Source of the DNA: JAHJDS01 sp964569795
GTDB taxonomy: Bacteria; Desulfobacterota; Desulfarculia; Desulfarculales; JAHJDS01
Assembly: GCA_964569795.1 (NCBI GenBank)
Contig: CAZMVB010000009.1
Coordinates: 62,001-126,000 of the forward strand
DNA length: 64,000 nt
Direction: 5' to 3'
Position 1 is the stretch's first letter; the number at the start of each line of letters is the position of its first letter. Below, piece after piece: positions 25,955 through 35,093 of the stretch. The notes beneath the pieces are model-generated. The model did not search any database. It was not told the DNA's origin and saw only the letters and a list, made by a program, of their open reading frames with translations. Made by a program: the position numbers and the translations under genes.

Positions 25955-27406
25955 ATGCCTTCCGAACCCAACCACCAGGTCCAGGGCGGGCCCTCGGCCC
26001 GGACCGATGCCGATACGGTCGTCCAGAGACACGTCCTGATAGCCGCGTCCCTGACCGCCTTTTTGGCCCCGTTCATGGGCTCGGCGGTCAACCTGGCCCT
26101 GCCGGCCATGGCCCGATCCTTGGACCTGGACGCGGTGACCCTCAGCTGGGTCCAGACCTCGTACCTGCTGACCTCGGCCGTGCTCCTGCTTCCCTGCGGG
26201 CGCCTGGCCGACATCTTGGGCCGCAAGAAGGTTTTCCTGCTGGGCACGCTGATCTTCATCCTGGGCTCGGTCCTGTCCGGCCTGGCCTTTTCGGCCTGGA
26301 TGCTGATCGGGGCGCGACTGGTCCAGGGCGTGGGCAGCGCCATGACCTTTGCCACCGGCCTGGCGCTCATCACCTCGGTCTTTCCCCCCGAGAAAAGGGG
26401 CCGGGCCATGGGCATTACCCTGGCCGTGATCTATGTCGGCCTGTCCGCCGGCCCGTTGCTGGGCGGGCTCCTGACCATGCACCTCAGTTGGCGCAGCGTC
26501 TTTCTGGCCCCGATTCCCGTGGGACTGGTGGCGGTCTGGTTCATGATCTCCCGGGTCAAGGGCGAGTGGGCCGAGGCCGCAGGCGAAAAGTTCGATTTCA
26601 TCGGCTCGATCCTGTACGGGGTCGGGATCGCCGCCTTGATCTACGGCCTGACCTTGCTGCCCCGCCCCGGCGGCCTGTGGCTGGTGGGGGCCGGGGTCGT
26701 GCTGGAGGCCCTGTTTACCTGGTGGGAGATCTTCACCGAAAGCCCGGTCTTCGAGATCGATCTGTTCCGCCACAACCGGGTCTTCGGCTTTTCCAACCTG
26801 GCGGCCCTGTTCAATTATGCCGGCACCTTTGGGGTCACTTTTCTGTTGAGCCTCTACCTCCAGGACATCAAGGGCCTGAGCCCGGAGGTGGCCGGGCTGA
26901 TCCTGGTCGCCCAGCCGGTGATCATGGCCCTGGTCTCGCCCTATGCCGGCCGGCTGTCGGACCGGATCGAGCCGCGGGTCCTGGCCTCGCTGGGCATGGC
27001 CCTGATCGTTGTCGGTCTGGCCATGCTGGCCGCCCTGACCTGGACCACACCCCTGTGGTTCATCGTCCTGGAGATGGTCATCCTGGGGGTGGGCTTCGGC
27101 CTGTTCTCCTCGCCCAACATGAGCGCCATCATGGGCGCGGTCGAACGCAGGTACCTGGGCATCGCCTCCGGGTCGGCCAATTCGATGCGCCTGTTGGGCC
27201 AGATGCTGAGCATGGGCCTGGCGGCCATGGCCCTGTCCATATTCATCGGCCCCCTCCGGATCTCGCCGGCCAATCACGCCCAATTCATGGAGGCGGTCCG
27301 GGTGACGTTCCTCGTCTTCGCCGGGATGGGCGCCGCCGGGGTGTTTTTCTCGATGGCCCGGGGACGGATGCCGGCCGCGGACGGCCGGGACCGGTCAGAG
27401 GCGTAG
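25955..27406 (+). CDS. MFS drug/solute exporter, DHA2 (EmrB/QacA) type
   Basis: About 483 residues from ATG 25955 (a TTG 45 bases upstream is an alternative; neither has a strong ribosome-binding site). Roughly 14 hydrophobic segments. The motif 'GRLADILGRKKVF' between helices 2 and 3 is MFS motif A, and 'FATGLALITSVFPPEKRGRAMG' is typical of EmrB/QacA relatives. It would export a compound by proton antiport across the inner membrane. Its closeness to the radical SAM array allows a role in product export, but the gap and composition do not prove operon membership. Its 3' end overlaps the convergent gene by 12 bp. Confidence 0.88.
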   Translation: MPSEPNHQVQGGPSARTDADTVVQRHVLIAASLTAFLAPFMGSAVNLALPAMARSLDLDAVTLSWVQTSYLLTSAVLLLPCGRLADILGRKKVFLLGTLIFILGSVLSGLAFSAWMLIGARLVQGVGSAMTFATGLALITSVFPPEKRGRAMGITLAVIYVGLSAGPLLGGLLTMHLSWRSVFLAPIPVGLVAVWFMISRVKGEWAEAAGEKFDFIGSILYGVGIAALIYGLTLLPRPGGLWLVGAGVVLEALFTWWEIFTESPVFEIDLFRHNRVFGFSNLAALFNYAGTFGVTFLLSLYLQDIKGLSPEVAGLILVAQPVIMALVSPYAGRLSDRIEPRVLASLGMALIVVGLAMLAALTWTTPLWFIVLEMVILGVGFGLFSSPNMSAIMGAVERRYLGIASGSANSMRLLGQMLSMGLAAMALSIFIGPLRISPANHAQFMEAVRVTFLVFAGMGAAGVFFSMARGRMPAADGRDRSEA

Positions 27407-28333
27407 GGTGCTGCCGACCGTGCCGAAGACAAAGGCCCGGGGCAGGGCCGCCCGGAGCCTGACCTGGGCGGCCAGTCCGGTGCAGTGGGTGGCCATCAGG
27501 ACCTCGGGGTCGAATTCGGCCAGGGCCTCGGCCGTGGCGTCGATCGCCTCGTCGCTGACCGGCGGCTGGAGGTGAAACCCGCCCAGCACGGCGTAGATCC
27601 GGTCCTTCCCGGTCAATTCGATCGCGTGCCGGATGGTGTTGACGATCCCGGCGTGACCGCAGCCGGTCAGGACCACCAGGCCCTTGTCCTTGACCGCGAA
27701 CAGCACGGCCATGTCGTCGGCCATGACCGCGTTGTCCTGAAGGACCCCGTCCCGCTCGGCGTACTGGGCCGCGAACCCGTGCTCGAAGGCGGTCGTCCGG
27801 GCGATGGTGCCCGTGGTCAACAGGGTCCCCTCGGCCAGCCAGGTCGGCTCGGCAGCAAACTCGAACCGGAAGGGCGTATCGGCCAGGTGTTCGGTCAGGA
27901 GGTCGGGCATGGGCACCATCTGTCCGTCCGGTCGCTTGAGGAACCGCCGCAGGGTGGCCTCGGGATGGACCACCACCCGGACCGGACCGCGCGCCAGCCC
28001 GGCCAGGGCCGCCAGCCCCCCCAGGTGATCGAGGTGACCGTGGCTGAGGACCATTTCCCGGATCCCGCCCAGGTCGATCCCCAGTTGCTCGGCGTTGTGC
28101 TGAAGCGGCCCGCCGGTCAGGCCGGTGTCCATCAGGACCTCGCTGACCGCCTCGCCCCGAAACAGCCGGATCAGGGCGGCGAAACCGTGCTCGGCCAAGA
28201 GCGGCTTGATCCGGCCGTCCAGGCCTGTGAGCAGCCGGGCCCGCTCGATCCGGTCGTCTCCGGGCATGACCTGGTCGCTCAGGTTGTCCACCAGGGTGAC
28301 GATCTCGGCCCGATCCACTTCCTTCAGCTGCAC
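27395..28333 (-). CDS. metallo-beta-lactamase-fold hydrolase, dihydropterin-RFA-P-synthase-like group
   Basis: 312 residues from a GTG at 28333 with AGGAGG upstream; the longer open frame beyond has no coding support. Metal motif 'SHGHLDHLGG' (HxHxDH). The segments 'VLTGCGHAGIVNTIRHA' and 'LGGFHL' are typical of the MBL group annotated as 7,8-dihydropterin-6-methyl-4-(ribofuranosyl)aminobenzene 5'-phosphate synthase-like. A role in pterin chemistry is only an annotation tradition; true substrate unknown. Cytoplasmic, no signal peptide. Confidence 0.8.
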   Translation of the reverse strand: MQLKEVDRAEIVTLVDNLSDQVMPGDDRIERARLLTGLDGRIKPLLAEHGFAALIRLFRGEAVSEVLMDTGLTGGPLQHNAEQLGIDLGGIREMVLSHGHLDHLGGLAALAGLARGPVRVVVHPEATLRRFLKRPDGQMVPMPDLLTEHLADTPFRFEFAAEPTWLAEGTLLTTGTIARTTAFEHGFAAQYAERDGVLQDNAVMADDMAVLFAVKDKGLVVLTGCGHAGIVNTIRHAIELTGKDRIYAVLGGFHLQPPVSDEAIDATAEALAEFDPEVLMATHCTGLAAQVRLRAALPRAFVFGTVGSTLRL

Positions 28334-28402
28334 CTTGGTCCTCCTGACTAGCCCCGGCCGGGAGTGGGGGGATATACTGAAAGCACCGTCTGCGAGGTGG
28401 AG

Positions 28403-28699
28403 ATGAGACGCCTGCTCCCGACCCTGATGGTTGCGGCCGCCCTGACGTTTCCCGGGGCGACGGCCGCCTCGGCGCGGCCCAACGAGGTCGTTCACGGCTT
28501 TCGGATCGGTTATGCCGCGGCCCAGCAGCTCAAGCAGGCGGGCCGGGCCAGGACCTTTGTCCGGTTCAAGACGATCATGGAGCGCCAACTGAAACGCTGG
28601 GGCGACGACAGTCCCGATTTCCGGCGGGGACTGCTTTTGGGCGGCCGTGATTTCTTTGCCGGCAAGAGCCTGGCCCAGGGGCTGGCCGACCTGAAGTGA
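28403..28699 (+). CDS. small secreted protein of unknown function
   Basis: 98 residues, ATG 28403 preceded by GAGGTGGAG. The N-terminus has a clear Sec signal peptide ending near 'ATAASA-RP'. The mature part (~75 residues) is basic and helical, with 'HGFRIGYAAAQQLKQAG' and 'GGRDFFAGKSLAQGLADL'. A protein of similar size and layout is encoded at 36688. I do not recognise the family. Confidence 0.7.
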   Translation: MRRLLPTLMVAAALTFPGATAASARPNEVVHGFRIGYAAAQQLKQAGRARTFVRFKTIMERQLKRWGDDSPDFRRGLLLGGRDFFAGKSLAQGLADLK

Positions 28700-28732
28700 T
28701 CCCCGCCTCCGGGCGGTCCCGACCCCCGGGGC

Positions 28733-29791
28733 TCAGTGGTTGATGACGCCCTGGGCGGCGATGGTCGTCGGCAGCATCTGGCCGCCCTCGACCTCCTTGA
28801 TCAGGGCCTGCCACTCCTTTTTCAAGGCGGCGATTTTTTCCGCCTGGCCCAGGGCCCACAGGCAGCCGCCCCCCCCGGACCCGGTGAAGCGGGCCCCGCA
28901 CCCGGCCGCCCGGGCCAGGTCCGCCAGTTGGCTGGTGGTCTCGGTCAGGACCTCGGGGGTCATCCCCAGTCTGAGGTCCACCTCCTCGTTCATGATCCGG
29001 GCGGCGTCGTCGATTCTCTGTTCGCCCACGGCCCGGCAGAAGCGGTCGGTCAGGTGGCAGATCTGCGTCCACTCCCGGCGGTGGCGTCCCTTCTGGAACC
29101 CCTCGACCCAGCGCCGATTGACCGTGGCCGACTGGTGGGTTATCCCGGGAAAGGCCAGGAGGGTGCTGTTTTCCAGGGCCTTGTGGAGGCGCTTGGGGGC
29201 GACCACCCGCCGGACGAATCGCTGGCCGGGACCGAGCCGCCAGACCCACTGGTTGACCCCCCCGTAGGCGGCCGCCAGGTGATCCTGCATGCCGCAGGGG
29301 ACGTTGGCCACGCCGCTCTCGATGGCAAAGGCCGTCTGGACCAGCTCGGCCCGGCCCAGGGGCTTCCGGCCCAGCCCGGCCACCAGCCGGTTCAGGGCGG
29401 CCAGGACCGCCACCAGGGCGACCGACGATCCACCCAGGGCGCTGCGGGGCGGGGATGAGGACTGGATGTCGATACTGATCCCGCTCAGGCCCATGGCGTC
29501 CGCGGCCACGAAGAACATCCCCAGCACGCCGTCATAGGGGGCCTCGCCGGCCGGATAACTCTCCCCGCCCAGGCCCGTGGACGAGACCTGGACCTGGCCC
29601 TCGTCAAAGGCCCTGATCCGGACGTGGGTCCGCAGCTCCAGGCCCAGGTTGAAGGTGGACGGCAGCCGCCCGAACAGGGGGATGTAAAAGGCGGCCAGGT
29701 CCAGGGTGCCCCCCATGTCCAGCCGGCAGGGGGCCGAGGTGTGGATCCTCTTCGCCTTCAGGAGTTGGGTGATGGAAGGTGCCTCATCCAT
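28733..29791 (-). CDS. GHMP-family sugar kinase (HddA/galactokinase-like)
   Basis: 352 residues. GHMP signature: N-terminal 'SAPCRLDMGGTLDL', ATP-binding 'SSSPPRSALGGSSVALVA' (PxxxGLGSSA type) near residue 110, and C-terminal 'FTGSGGGGCLWAL'. Related enzymes phosphorylate heptose 7-phosphate (HddA), galactose or fucose at C1. It may feed nucleotide-sugar synthesis for the cell surface, but the substrate cannot be told. It faces the secreted-protein gene convergently. Confidence 0.85.
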   Translation of the reverse strand: MDEAPSITQLLKAKRIHTSAPCRLDMGGTLDLAAFYIPLFGRLPSTFNLGLELRTHVRIRAFDEGQVQVSSTGLGGESYPAGEAPYDGVLGMFFVAADAMGLSGISIDIQSSSPPRSALGGSSVALVAVLAALNRLVAGLGRKPLGRAELVQTAFAIESGVANVPCGMQDHLAAAYGGVNQWVWRLGPGQRFVRRVVAPKRLHKALENSTLLAFPGITHQSATVNRRWVEGFQKGRHRREWTQICHLTDRFCRAVGEQRIDDAARIMNEEVDLRLGMTPEVLTETTSQLADLARAAGCGARFTGSGGGGCLWALGQAEKIAALKKEWQALIKEVEGGQMLPTTIAAQGVINH

Positions 29792-29844
29792 GGGTAGTGC
29801 CCCACTAAATGGTCAGCCTCGGGCCGCCCTTGTCCCGGCCCGAC

Positions 29845-30759
29845 TCAGCCGGTCAGGCCTTTGGACTTGAGCAGCTTCTTGGGTTTGATCCGCTGACTGT
29901 CCAGGCCCAGTTTGGCCGGATCGATCTCCATGGCCAGTCCCAGGATCTGGGTGAAGAACAGCACGGGCAGGTCGTACATCTCCTTGTGCAGGCGCCGGAG
30001 ATGGACCTGGCCCATGTCGAATTGTTCGAAGCAGGACGGACAGCCGACGCTGATCATCTCGACGTGGCGTTCGGCCATGTAGCCCAGCTTTTCGCGGGTG
30101 ATCTCGTAGGAGGCGTCGGGGTCCACGTTGGCCCCCAGGGGCGAGCCGCAGCACAGAAACTTGCGCGAGTACTCGATGGGCTCGACCCCGATGTGGCTCA
30201 GGACGTGGTCCATGGCCACGGGCACGAAGCTCTCCGAGGGCGACAGGTCGTCGGGATACATCCGCTTGGGCGGCCGGAAGAAGTGGCAGCCGTAGTGGCA
30301 GCCGACCCGGATGGGCACCTCGCGCCGGACCTCTTCCCGCAGCCGGCGGATCATCTCCTCGGTGTGGAAGATGTCCAGGAGGTGATGGACCTTGATCCGG
30401 CCCTTGTAGCCCTTCTCGTTGCGGTTGAGGATGCGGTTGATGGTCCGGCGCCGGTGCGGCTCGTGGGCCAGGATGTAGTTGGCCTCCTTGAGGGTGTTGA
30501 CGCATCCGGCGCAGATGGTGACGATGTCCAGGTTCTGGTCCTCGGCCAGGCACAGGTTCCGGGCGGCCAGGGCCAGCCAGGTGTCGAAGTGGACCTGTTT
30601 CAGGCCCGACGAGGGCGGGCAGCAGGAAAAGGGCAGATCGACCAGTTCGATGCCCATCCGCCGGCAGACCTCGCGGGTGGCCGACTCGAAGCCGGGGTAT
30701 TTGGACGGGATGGTGCATCCCGGAAAGAAGGCGTATCGGGTTTCAGAATCGGATGACAT
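29845..30759 (-). CDS. hdrB: heterodisulfide reductase subunit B-like protein
   Basis: 304 residues with two CCG domains: 'FFPGCTIPSKYPGFE...FSCCPPSS...CAGCVNTLK' and 'GCHYGCHFF...FLCCGSPLGAN...VGCPSCFEQFD'. In methanogen HdrB these cysteine sets hold the noncubane [4Fe-4S] clusters that reduce a disulfide. In non-methanogens HdrB-like subunits pass electrons to unknown thiol or quinone acceptors. It overlaps hdrC by 17 bases and is the last gene of the kor-hdr operon. Confidence 0.9.
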   Translation of the reverse strand: MSSDSETRYAFFPGCTIPSKYPGFESATREVCRRMGIELVDLPFSCCPPSSGLKQVHFDTWLALAARNLCLAEDQNLDIVTICAGCVNTLKEANYILAHEPHRRRTINRILNRNEKGYKGRIKVHHLLDIFHTEEMIRRLREEVRREVPIRVGCHYGCHFFRPPKRMYPDDLSPSESFVPVAMDHVLSHIGVEPIEYSRKFLCCGSPLGANVDPDASYEITREKLGYMAERHVEMISVGCPSCFEQFDMGQVHLRRLHKEMYDLPVLFFTQILGLAMEIDPAKLGLDSQRIKPKKLLKSKGLTG

Positions 30760-31204
30760 TGTTGAATCCGGACCGTTCGACGATGCCGCCGATCTCCTCC
30801 AGGTCTGGTTCGGCCAGGGGCTCGAGACCGTACTCGGCGCGCATGGCGTTGACCTGGTGGGTGATGGCCGCCCGCCCGGTCTTGGTGATCATCTCCAGGA
30901 CCCGGACGACGTTGACCGGGACGTTGTTGCGCCGGGCGGCGGCGTTCCTGAGGGCGACCATCAGGTCGCCGATGGGTATCTTCTGGGGGCAACGGTCCTC
31001 GCAGACGTGGCAGGTGGCGCAGTACCACAGGCCCTCGTCCTCGACCACGGCCTTGTGTCCCAGGTCCAGGCACCGCAGCAGCATTTCCCGGGGGCCGATG
31101 GCCTTGTCCGAGACCATGACCGCCGGACAGGACCCGGTGCACCGGGCGCACTGGTAGCACTCGAACAGCTCGGCCTTGTCGAAAAACCGCCAGATCTTGG
31201 GCAC
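30743..31204 (-). CDS. hdrC: heterodisulfide reductase subunit C-like iron-sulphur protein
   Basis: 153 residues from GTG 31204. Two [4Fe-4S] motifs: 'CYQCARCTGSCP' near residue 16 and 'CATCHVCEDRCP' near residue 56, the classic HdrC pattern linking HdrA to HdrB. Three bases lie between the hdrA stop and this start. The C-terminal ~70 residues are helical. Confidence 0.9.
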   Translation of the reverse strand: MPKIWRFFDKAELFECYQCARCTGSCPAVMVSDKAIGPREMLLRCLDLGHKAVVEDEGLWYCATCHVCEDRCPQKIPIGDLMVALRNAAARRNNVPVNVVRVLEMITKTGRAAITHQVNAMRAEYGLEPLAEPDLEEIGGIVERSGFNNVIRF

Positions 31205-31207
31205 CGG

Positions 31208-33646
31208 CTACTCCTTGTTCCTGCGGTTGTCCTTTTTGGACAGGGCCTTCTTGGTCTTGGTGATCTCGGCGGGGGTGACCTTTTTGAGGCTCTCGGACAT
31301 TGCCCGGATCTTCTCGGCGAAGCGGTTGCCCTCGGCGGCGCTGATCCAGGCCAGTTGGAGGCGGTCCTTGTCCAGGCCCAGTTTCTCCATCCGGCGCTGG
31401 AACTTGCGGACCCGGCGCTCGGTGTGCTTGTTGGCGTCGATGTAATGGCAGTCGCCGGGATGACAGCCCGAGACCAGGACCATGCCCGCGCCCTGGATAA
31501 AGGCCCGCTCGATGAACTTGGGGCTGACCCGGGCCGAGCACATGGTCCGGATGATGCGGACCTGGGGCGGATACTGCATCCGGCCCACGCCGGCGAAGTC
31601 CGCCCCGGCGTACGAGCACCAGTTGCAGCAGAAGGCGACGATCTTGGCCGCGGCGTCCGCCTCGGTGGCGGCGTCGATCTGGCCCAGGATCTGCTCGTCG
31701 GTGAAGTGGCGCATCTCGATGGCGCCGAAGGCGCACTCGGCGGCGCAGCCGCCGCACCCGGCGCAGGCGGCCTCGACGATGACCGCCTTTTTGGGGTCGC
31801 CCTCCAGGCCGATGGCCGAGTAGGGGCAGACGCCGACGCACAGGCCGCAGCCCTGGCAGACCTCGCAATCGACCTGGGCGGTGACGGCCGGAACGGTGAC
31901 CTGTCCCCGGGCCATGAGGATGTTGGCCCGGGAGGCCGCGGCCGAGGCCTGGGTGACCGTCTCCTTGATGTCCTTGGGGCCCTCGGCGCAGCCGGCCAGG
32001 AACACCCCGCCGGTGGCCGTGTCCACCGGCCTCAGCTTGGGATGGGCCTCGAGATAGAAGCCGTCGGCGGCCGTGCTCAGGTTGAACAGGCGCTGGACCA
32101 CGTCGGCGTCGCGTCGCGGCTCGATGCCCACGCTGAGGATGACCATCTCGGTCTCTTCCCGGTAGGGCCGGCCCAGGAGGGTGTTCTCGCCCAGCAGGGT
32201 CAGGTTGCCGGTGGCCAGGTCCTCGATGATCTCGCCGGGCACCCCCCGGATGAAGTTGACCCCCTCCTGGCGGGCCCGCTTGTAGAGGTCCTCGAAGCCC
32301 TTGCCGAAGGCCCGGATGTCCAGGTAATAGACGTTGATCTCGGTGTCGGGCCAGTGCTCCTTGATGAGCAGGGCGTCCTTGACCGTGTTCATGCAGCAGA
32401 CGTTGCTGCAGTACGGGTTGGCCCGCTTGGACCGGGAGCCGATGCACTGGAGAAAGGCGACCTTGCGGGGACGTTTCTTGTCCGAGGGCCGGACCAGCAA
32501 GCCCCCGGAGGGGCCGCCGGCGTTGATCAGCCGCTCGAACTCGAGGGTGGTGATGACGTTCAGGAACTTGCCGTAGCCCAGCTCGGTCAGGCTGGAGGGA
32601 TCATAGGTGTCGGTGCCGGTGGCGACGATGACCGTGCCCACCTCCAGGCGGAGGACCTGCTCGGGCTGGGAGAAGTCGATGCACGTGTGCTCGCAGGCCT
32701 GGTAGCACTTGTCGCAGGCGATGATCCCCTTGGAGTTGAGGCAGAGGTCCATGTCGATGGCGTACTTGGCCGGCACGGCCTGGGCAAAGGGGATGAAAAT
32801 CGCCCGGCGGATGGACAGCCCGGCGTTGAACTCGTCCGGGGCGAGCTGGGGGCAGACGGCGGTGCAGTCGCCGCACGAGGTGCACTCGGCGGTGACGTAC
32901 CGCGGCCGCTGGCGGATGGCCACCTGGAAGTTGCCGACGTAGCCGGAGACCGACTCGACCTCGGCCAGGGTCAAGAGCTCGATGTTTTCGTGGCGGCCGA
33001 CCTCGCTCATCTTGGGGGCCAGGATGCAGATCGAGCAGTCCATGGTCGGGAAGGTCTTGTCGATCTGGGCCATCCGGCCGCCGATGCTCGCCCCGCGCTC
33101 GACCAGATAGACCTGGTAGCCGGCGTCGGCCAGGTCCAGGGCGGCCTGGATGCCGGCCACGCCGCCGCCGATGACCAGGGCCTTCTGGGTGACCGGGACC
33201 ACGGCCTCGGTCTGGGCGGCCAGGCGGCGGGCCCGGGTGACGGCCATCTTGACCAGGTCCATGGCCTTGGCCGTGGCCCCCTCCATGTCGTGGAGGTGGA
33301 CCCAGGAGCAGTGCTCGCGGATGTTGGCCATCTCCAGGAGGTAGGGGTTCATCCCGGCCGCGGTCACGGCGGCCCGGAAGGTGGGCTCGTGGAGCCGGGG
33401 CGAGCAGGAGGCGACCACGACCCGGTTCAGGCCGTGCTCGCGGATGTCGGCCTTGATCTTCTCCTGGCCGGGTTCGGAGCAGGTGTAGAGCTGGTCATCG
33501 GCCAGGACCACGTCCTCCCACCGGGCGGCGGCCGCGGCCACGGCGGCGCAGTCCACACTGCCGGCGATGTTCTTGCCGCAGTGGCAGACGTACACCCCGA
33601 TGCGGGGTCGTTCCTCGGGAGTCAGGACGCGGGCCGGCTGGCTCAT
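31208..33646 (-). CDS. hdrA: HdrA-like flavin/iron-sulphur subunit with C-terminal MvhD-type domain
   Basis: 812 residues. Order: N-terminal domain with 'VYVCHCGKNI' and 'CSPRLHEPTF'; FAD-binding Rossmann fold 'VIGGGVAGIQAALDLADAG'; an inserted ferredoxin-like segment ('CTSCGDCTAVCP', 'CDKCYQACEHTC'); a C-terminal ferredoxin domain ('CEVCQGCGLCVGVCP', 'CAGCGGCAAECAFGAI'); then an MvhD/FlpD-like [2Fe-2S] domain ('CCNWCSYAGAD', 'CSARV', 'GCHPGDCHY'). The MvhD part normally accepts electrons from hydrogenase or formate dehydrogenase and passes them to HdrA, which can bifurcate. Fused here to HdrA and following korC by ATGA overlap, it may accept ferredoxin electrons from the Kor complex. Confidence 0.92.
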   Translation of the reverse strand: MSQPARVLTPEERPRIGVYVCHCGKNIAGSVDCAAVAAAAARWEDVVLADDQLYTCSEPGQEKIKADIREHGLNRVVVASCSPRLHEPTFRAAVTAAGMNPYLLEMANIREHCSWVHLHDMEGATAKAMDLVKMAVTRARRLAAQTEAVVPVTQKALVIGGGVAGIQAALDLADAGYQVYLVERGASIGGRMAQIDKTFPTMDCSICILAPKMSEVGRHENIELLTLAEVESVSGYVGNFQVAIRQRPRYVTAECTSCGDCTAVCPQLAPDEFNAGLSIRRAIFIPFAQAVPAKYAIDMDLCLNSKGIIACDKCYQACEHTCIDFSQPEQVLRLEVGTVIVATGTDTYDPSSLTELGYGKFLNVITTLEFERLINAGGPSGGLLVRPSDKKRPRKVAFLQCIGSRSKRANPYCSNVCCMNTVKDALLIKEHWPDTEINVYYLDIRAFGKGFEDLYKRARQEGVNFIRGVPGEIIEDLATGNLTLLGENTLLGRPYREETEMVILSVGIEPRRDADVVQRLFNLSTAADGFYLEAHPKLRPVDTATGGVFLAGCAEGPKDIKETVTQASAAASRANILMARGQVTVPAVTAQVDCEVCQGCGLCVGVCPYSAIGLEGDPKKAVIVEAACAGCGGCAAECAFGAIEMRHFTDEQILGQIDAATEADAAAKIVAFCCNWCSYAGADFAGVGRMQYPPQVRIIRTMCSARVSPKFIERAFIQGAGMVLVSGCHPGDCHYIDANKHTERRVRKFQRRMEKLGLDKDRLQLAWISAAEGNRFAEKIRAMSESLKKVTPAEITKTKKALSKKDNRRNKE

Positions 33647-34194
33647 GGGGCCGATTCCTCTTGATCGTAGGCGAAGCCCGTCTCGAAGGCCTTGAGGTTC
33701 AGGTCCTCGGTCCCCTTGGGGATCGAGGACAGGATGGCCTGGCGCATGGAGTCCTCGCTGACCACGCCGGTGACCGCGGCCAGAAAGCCGAGCATGACGA
33801 TGTTGGCGACGATGGCCCGGCCCAGCTCCTCGGCCAGTCGGGTGGCCGGGATGCGCCGCAGGGTGCAGCCGGGGGGGGCCTCATCCAGACGGACCAGGTC
33901 CTGATCGGTCACAATGACGGCCCCCTCGGCGAAGACCTGGCCATAGGTGTGCTTGGCGTCCTCGCTCATCAGCACCAGGATCTCGGGGGCGATGACCTTG
34001 GGGTAGTTGATCCGGCCGGTCGAAATGACCACGTCGGCGGTGCAGGCCCCGCCCCGGGCCTCGGGCCCGTAGGACTGGGTGAACACGGCGTTCTTGCCCT
34101 CGAACAGGGTCGCCGCCTTGCCCAGGATGTTGCCCGCCAGGACGATGCCCTGCCCGCCGAAACCGGCCAGTCTGACCTCGGTCTTGTGGCTCAC
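33643..34194 (-). CDS. korC: 2-oxoacid:ferredoxin oxidoreductase, gamma subunit
   Basis: 183 residues from GTG 34194 (overlaps the korB stop); the longer upstream frame only shadows korB. 'LAGFGGQGIVLAGNILG' is the conserved start of gamma subunits, followed by 'QSYGPEARGG'. It binds coenzyme A in the four-subunit complex that oxidatively decarboxylates 2-oxoacids (2-oxoglutarate most likely for this architecture) and reduces ferredoxin. Confidence 0.9.
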   Translation of the reverse strand: MSHKTEVRLAGFGGQGIVLAGNILGKAATLFEGKNAVFTQSYGPEARGGACTADVVISTGRINYPKVIAPEILVLMSEDAKHTYGQVFAEGAVIVTDQDLVRLDEAPPGCTLRRIPATRLAEELGRAIVANIVMLGFLAAVTGVVSEDSMRQAILSSIPKGTEDLNLKAFETGFAYDQEESAP

Positions 34195-35093
34195 TGTTTC
34201 CGGCCTCCGCCCAGGGCCAGGGCGTGCCCTTCCCGGTACTGCTCCAGAAACGTCTTCTTCTCGATGTTGACGAAATCGCCGACCACGATCTCGCTCCGCA
34301 GGTCCAGCGTCGCCTCGGCCGGATCGATCCCCCGCTTGACCACCGAGTTGGCCCGGTAGAACTTCATCTCGTCCAGGCCCGAGCCCAGCTTGTTGGGCCG
34401 GCCGTAACCGGTCGGGCAGGGGCTGATGACCTCGATGAAGGTGAAGCCCGGCTTGACCGTGGCCTCGGTGATGGAGTGGACCAGTTGCAGGGCGTGAAAG
34501 GTCGTCCACCGGGCGACGTACACCGCCCCGGCGGCCGCGGCCAGATGGGGCAGGTTGAAGGGGTGCTCGAAGTTGCCGTAGGGCGTGGTCGAGGTCTTGG
34601 CCCCGACCGGGGTGGTCGAGGCCACCTGGCCGCCGGTCATGCCGTAGTTGAAATTGTTGACGCAGATGATCTTGAGGTCCACGTTGCGCCGGGCGGCGTG
34701 GATCAGGTGATTGCCGCCGATGGCGAACAGGTCCCCGTCCCCGCTCAGGACGGTGACCGTCATGTCCGGCCGGGCCAGGGACAGGCCGGTGGCGAAGGGG
34801 ATCGCCCGGCCGTGGGTGGTGTGATAGGTGTCCATGTTCATGTACCCGGCCGCCCGGCCGGTGCAGCCGATGCCCGAGACCATGACGTTCTTGTCGATTT
34901 CGAGGCCCAGGCGCATCAGGGCGCTGATGTAGCAGGACAGGACCACCCCCAGGCCGCAGCCCGAGCACCAGATGTGGGGGATGCGTCCCGGCTTGAGGTA
35001 ATCGTCCATGGGGTGCAGGCCGTGCTGCTCGGAGATGAGGTCGCTGGCCGCCTGCCGGTCAAAGGGGGCCACCTGGCGCATCCGCCGTTTCAT
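34191..35093 (-). CDS. korB: 2-oxoacid:ferredoxin oxidoreductase, beta subunit
   Basis: 300 residues from ATG 35093, overlapping the korA stop. The thiamine-pyrophosphate site is 'SGDGDLFAIGGNH' with the metal-binding 'NNFNYGMTGGQ'; 'WCSGCGLG' and later cysteines fit the cluster-bearing beta subunit. Typical length for KorB-type proteins. Works with korA, korC and the ferredoxin-like korD. Confidence 0.92.
   Translation of the reverse strand: MKRRMRQVAPFDRQAASDLISEQHGLHPMDDYLKPGRIPHIWCSGCGLGVVLSCYISALMRLGLEIDKNVMVSGIGCTGRAAGYMNMDTYHTTHGRAIPFATGLSLARPDMTVTVLSGDGDLFAIGGNHLIHAARRNVDLKIICVNNFNYGMTGGQVASTTPVGAKTSTTPYGNFEHPFNLPHLAAAAGAVYVARWTTFHALQLVHSITEATVKPGFTFIEVISPCPTGYGRPNKLGSGLDEMKFYRANSVVKRGIDPAEATLDLRSEIVVGDFVNIEKKTFLEQYREGHALALGGGRKQ

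Noticed and set aside
25766..27283. 505-codon minus-strand open frame opposite the MFS gene
   Set aside because: Gln/Gly/His-rich antisense shadow; the plus strand has clear transporter motifs.
30479..33664. 1061-codon open frame on the plus strand opposite hdrA/hdrC/hdrB
   Set aside because: It is the antisense shadow of GC-rich hdr genes, composed mainly of Gly, Asp, Val and His, with no recognisable domain.
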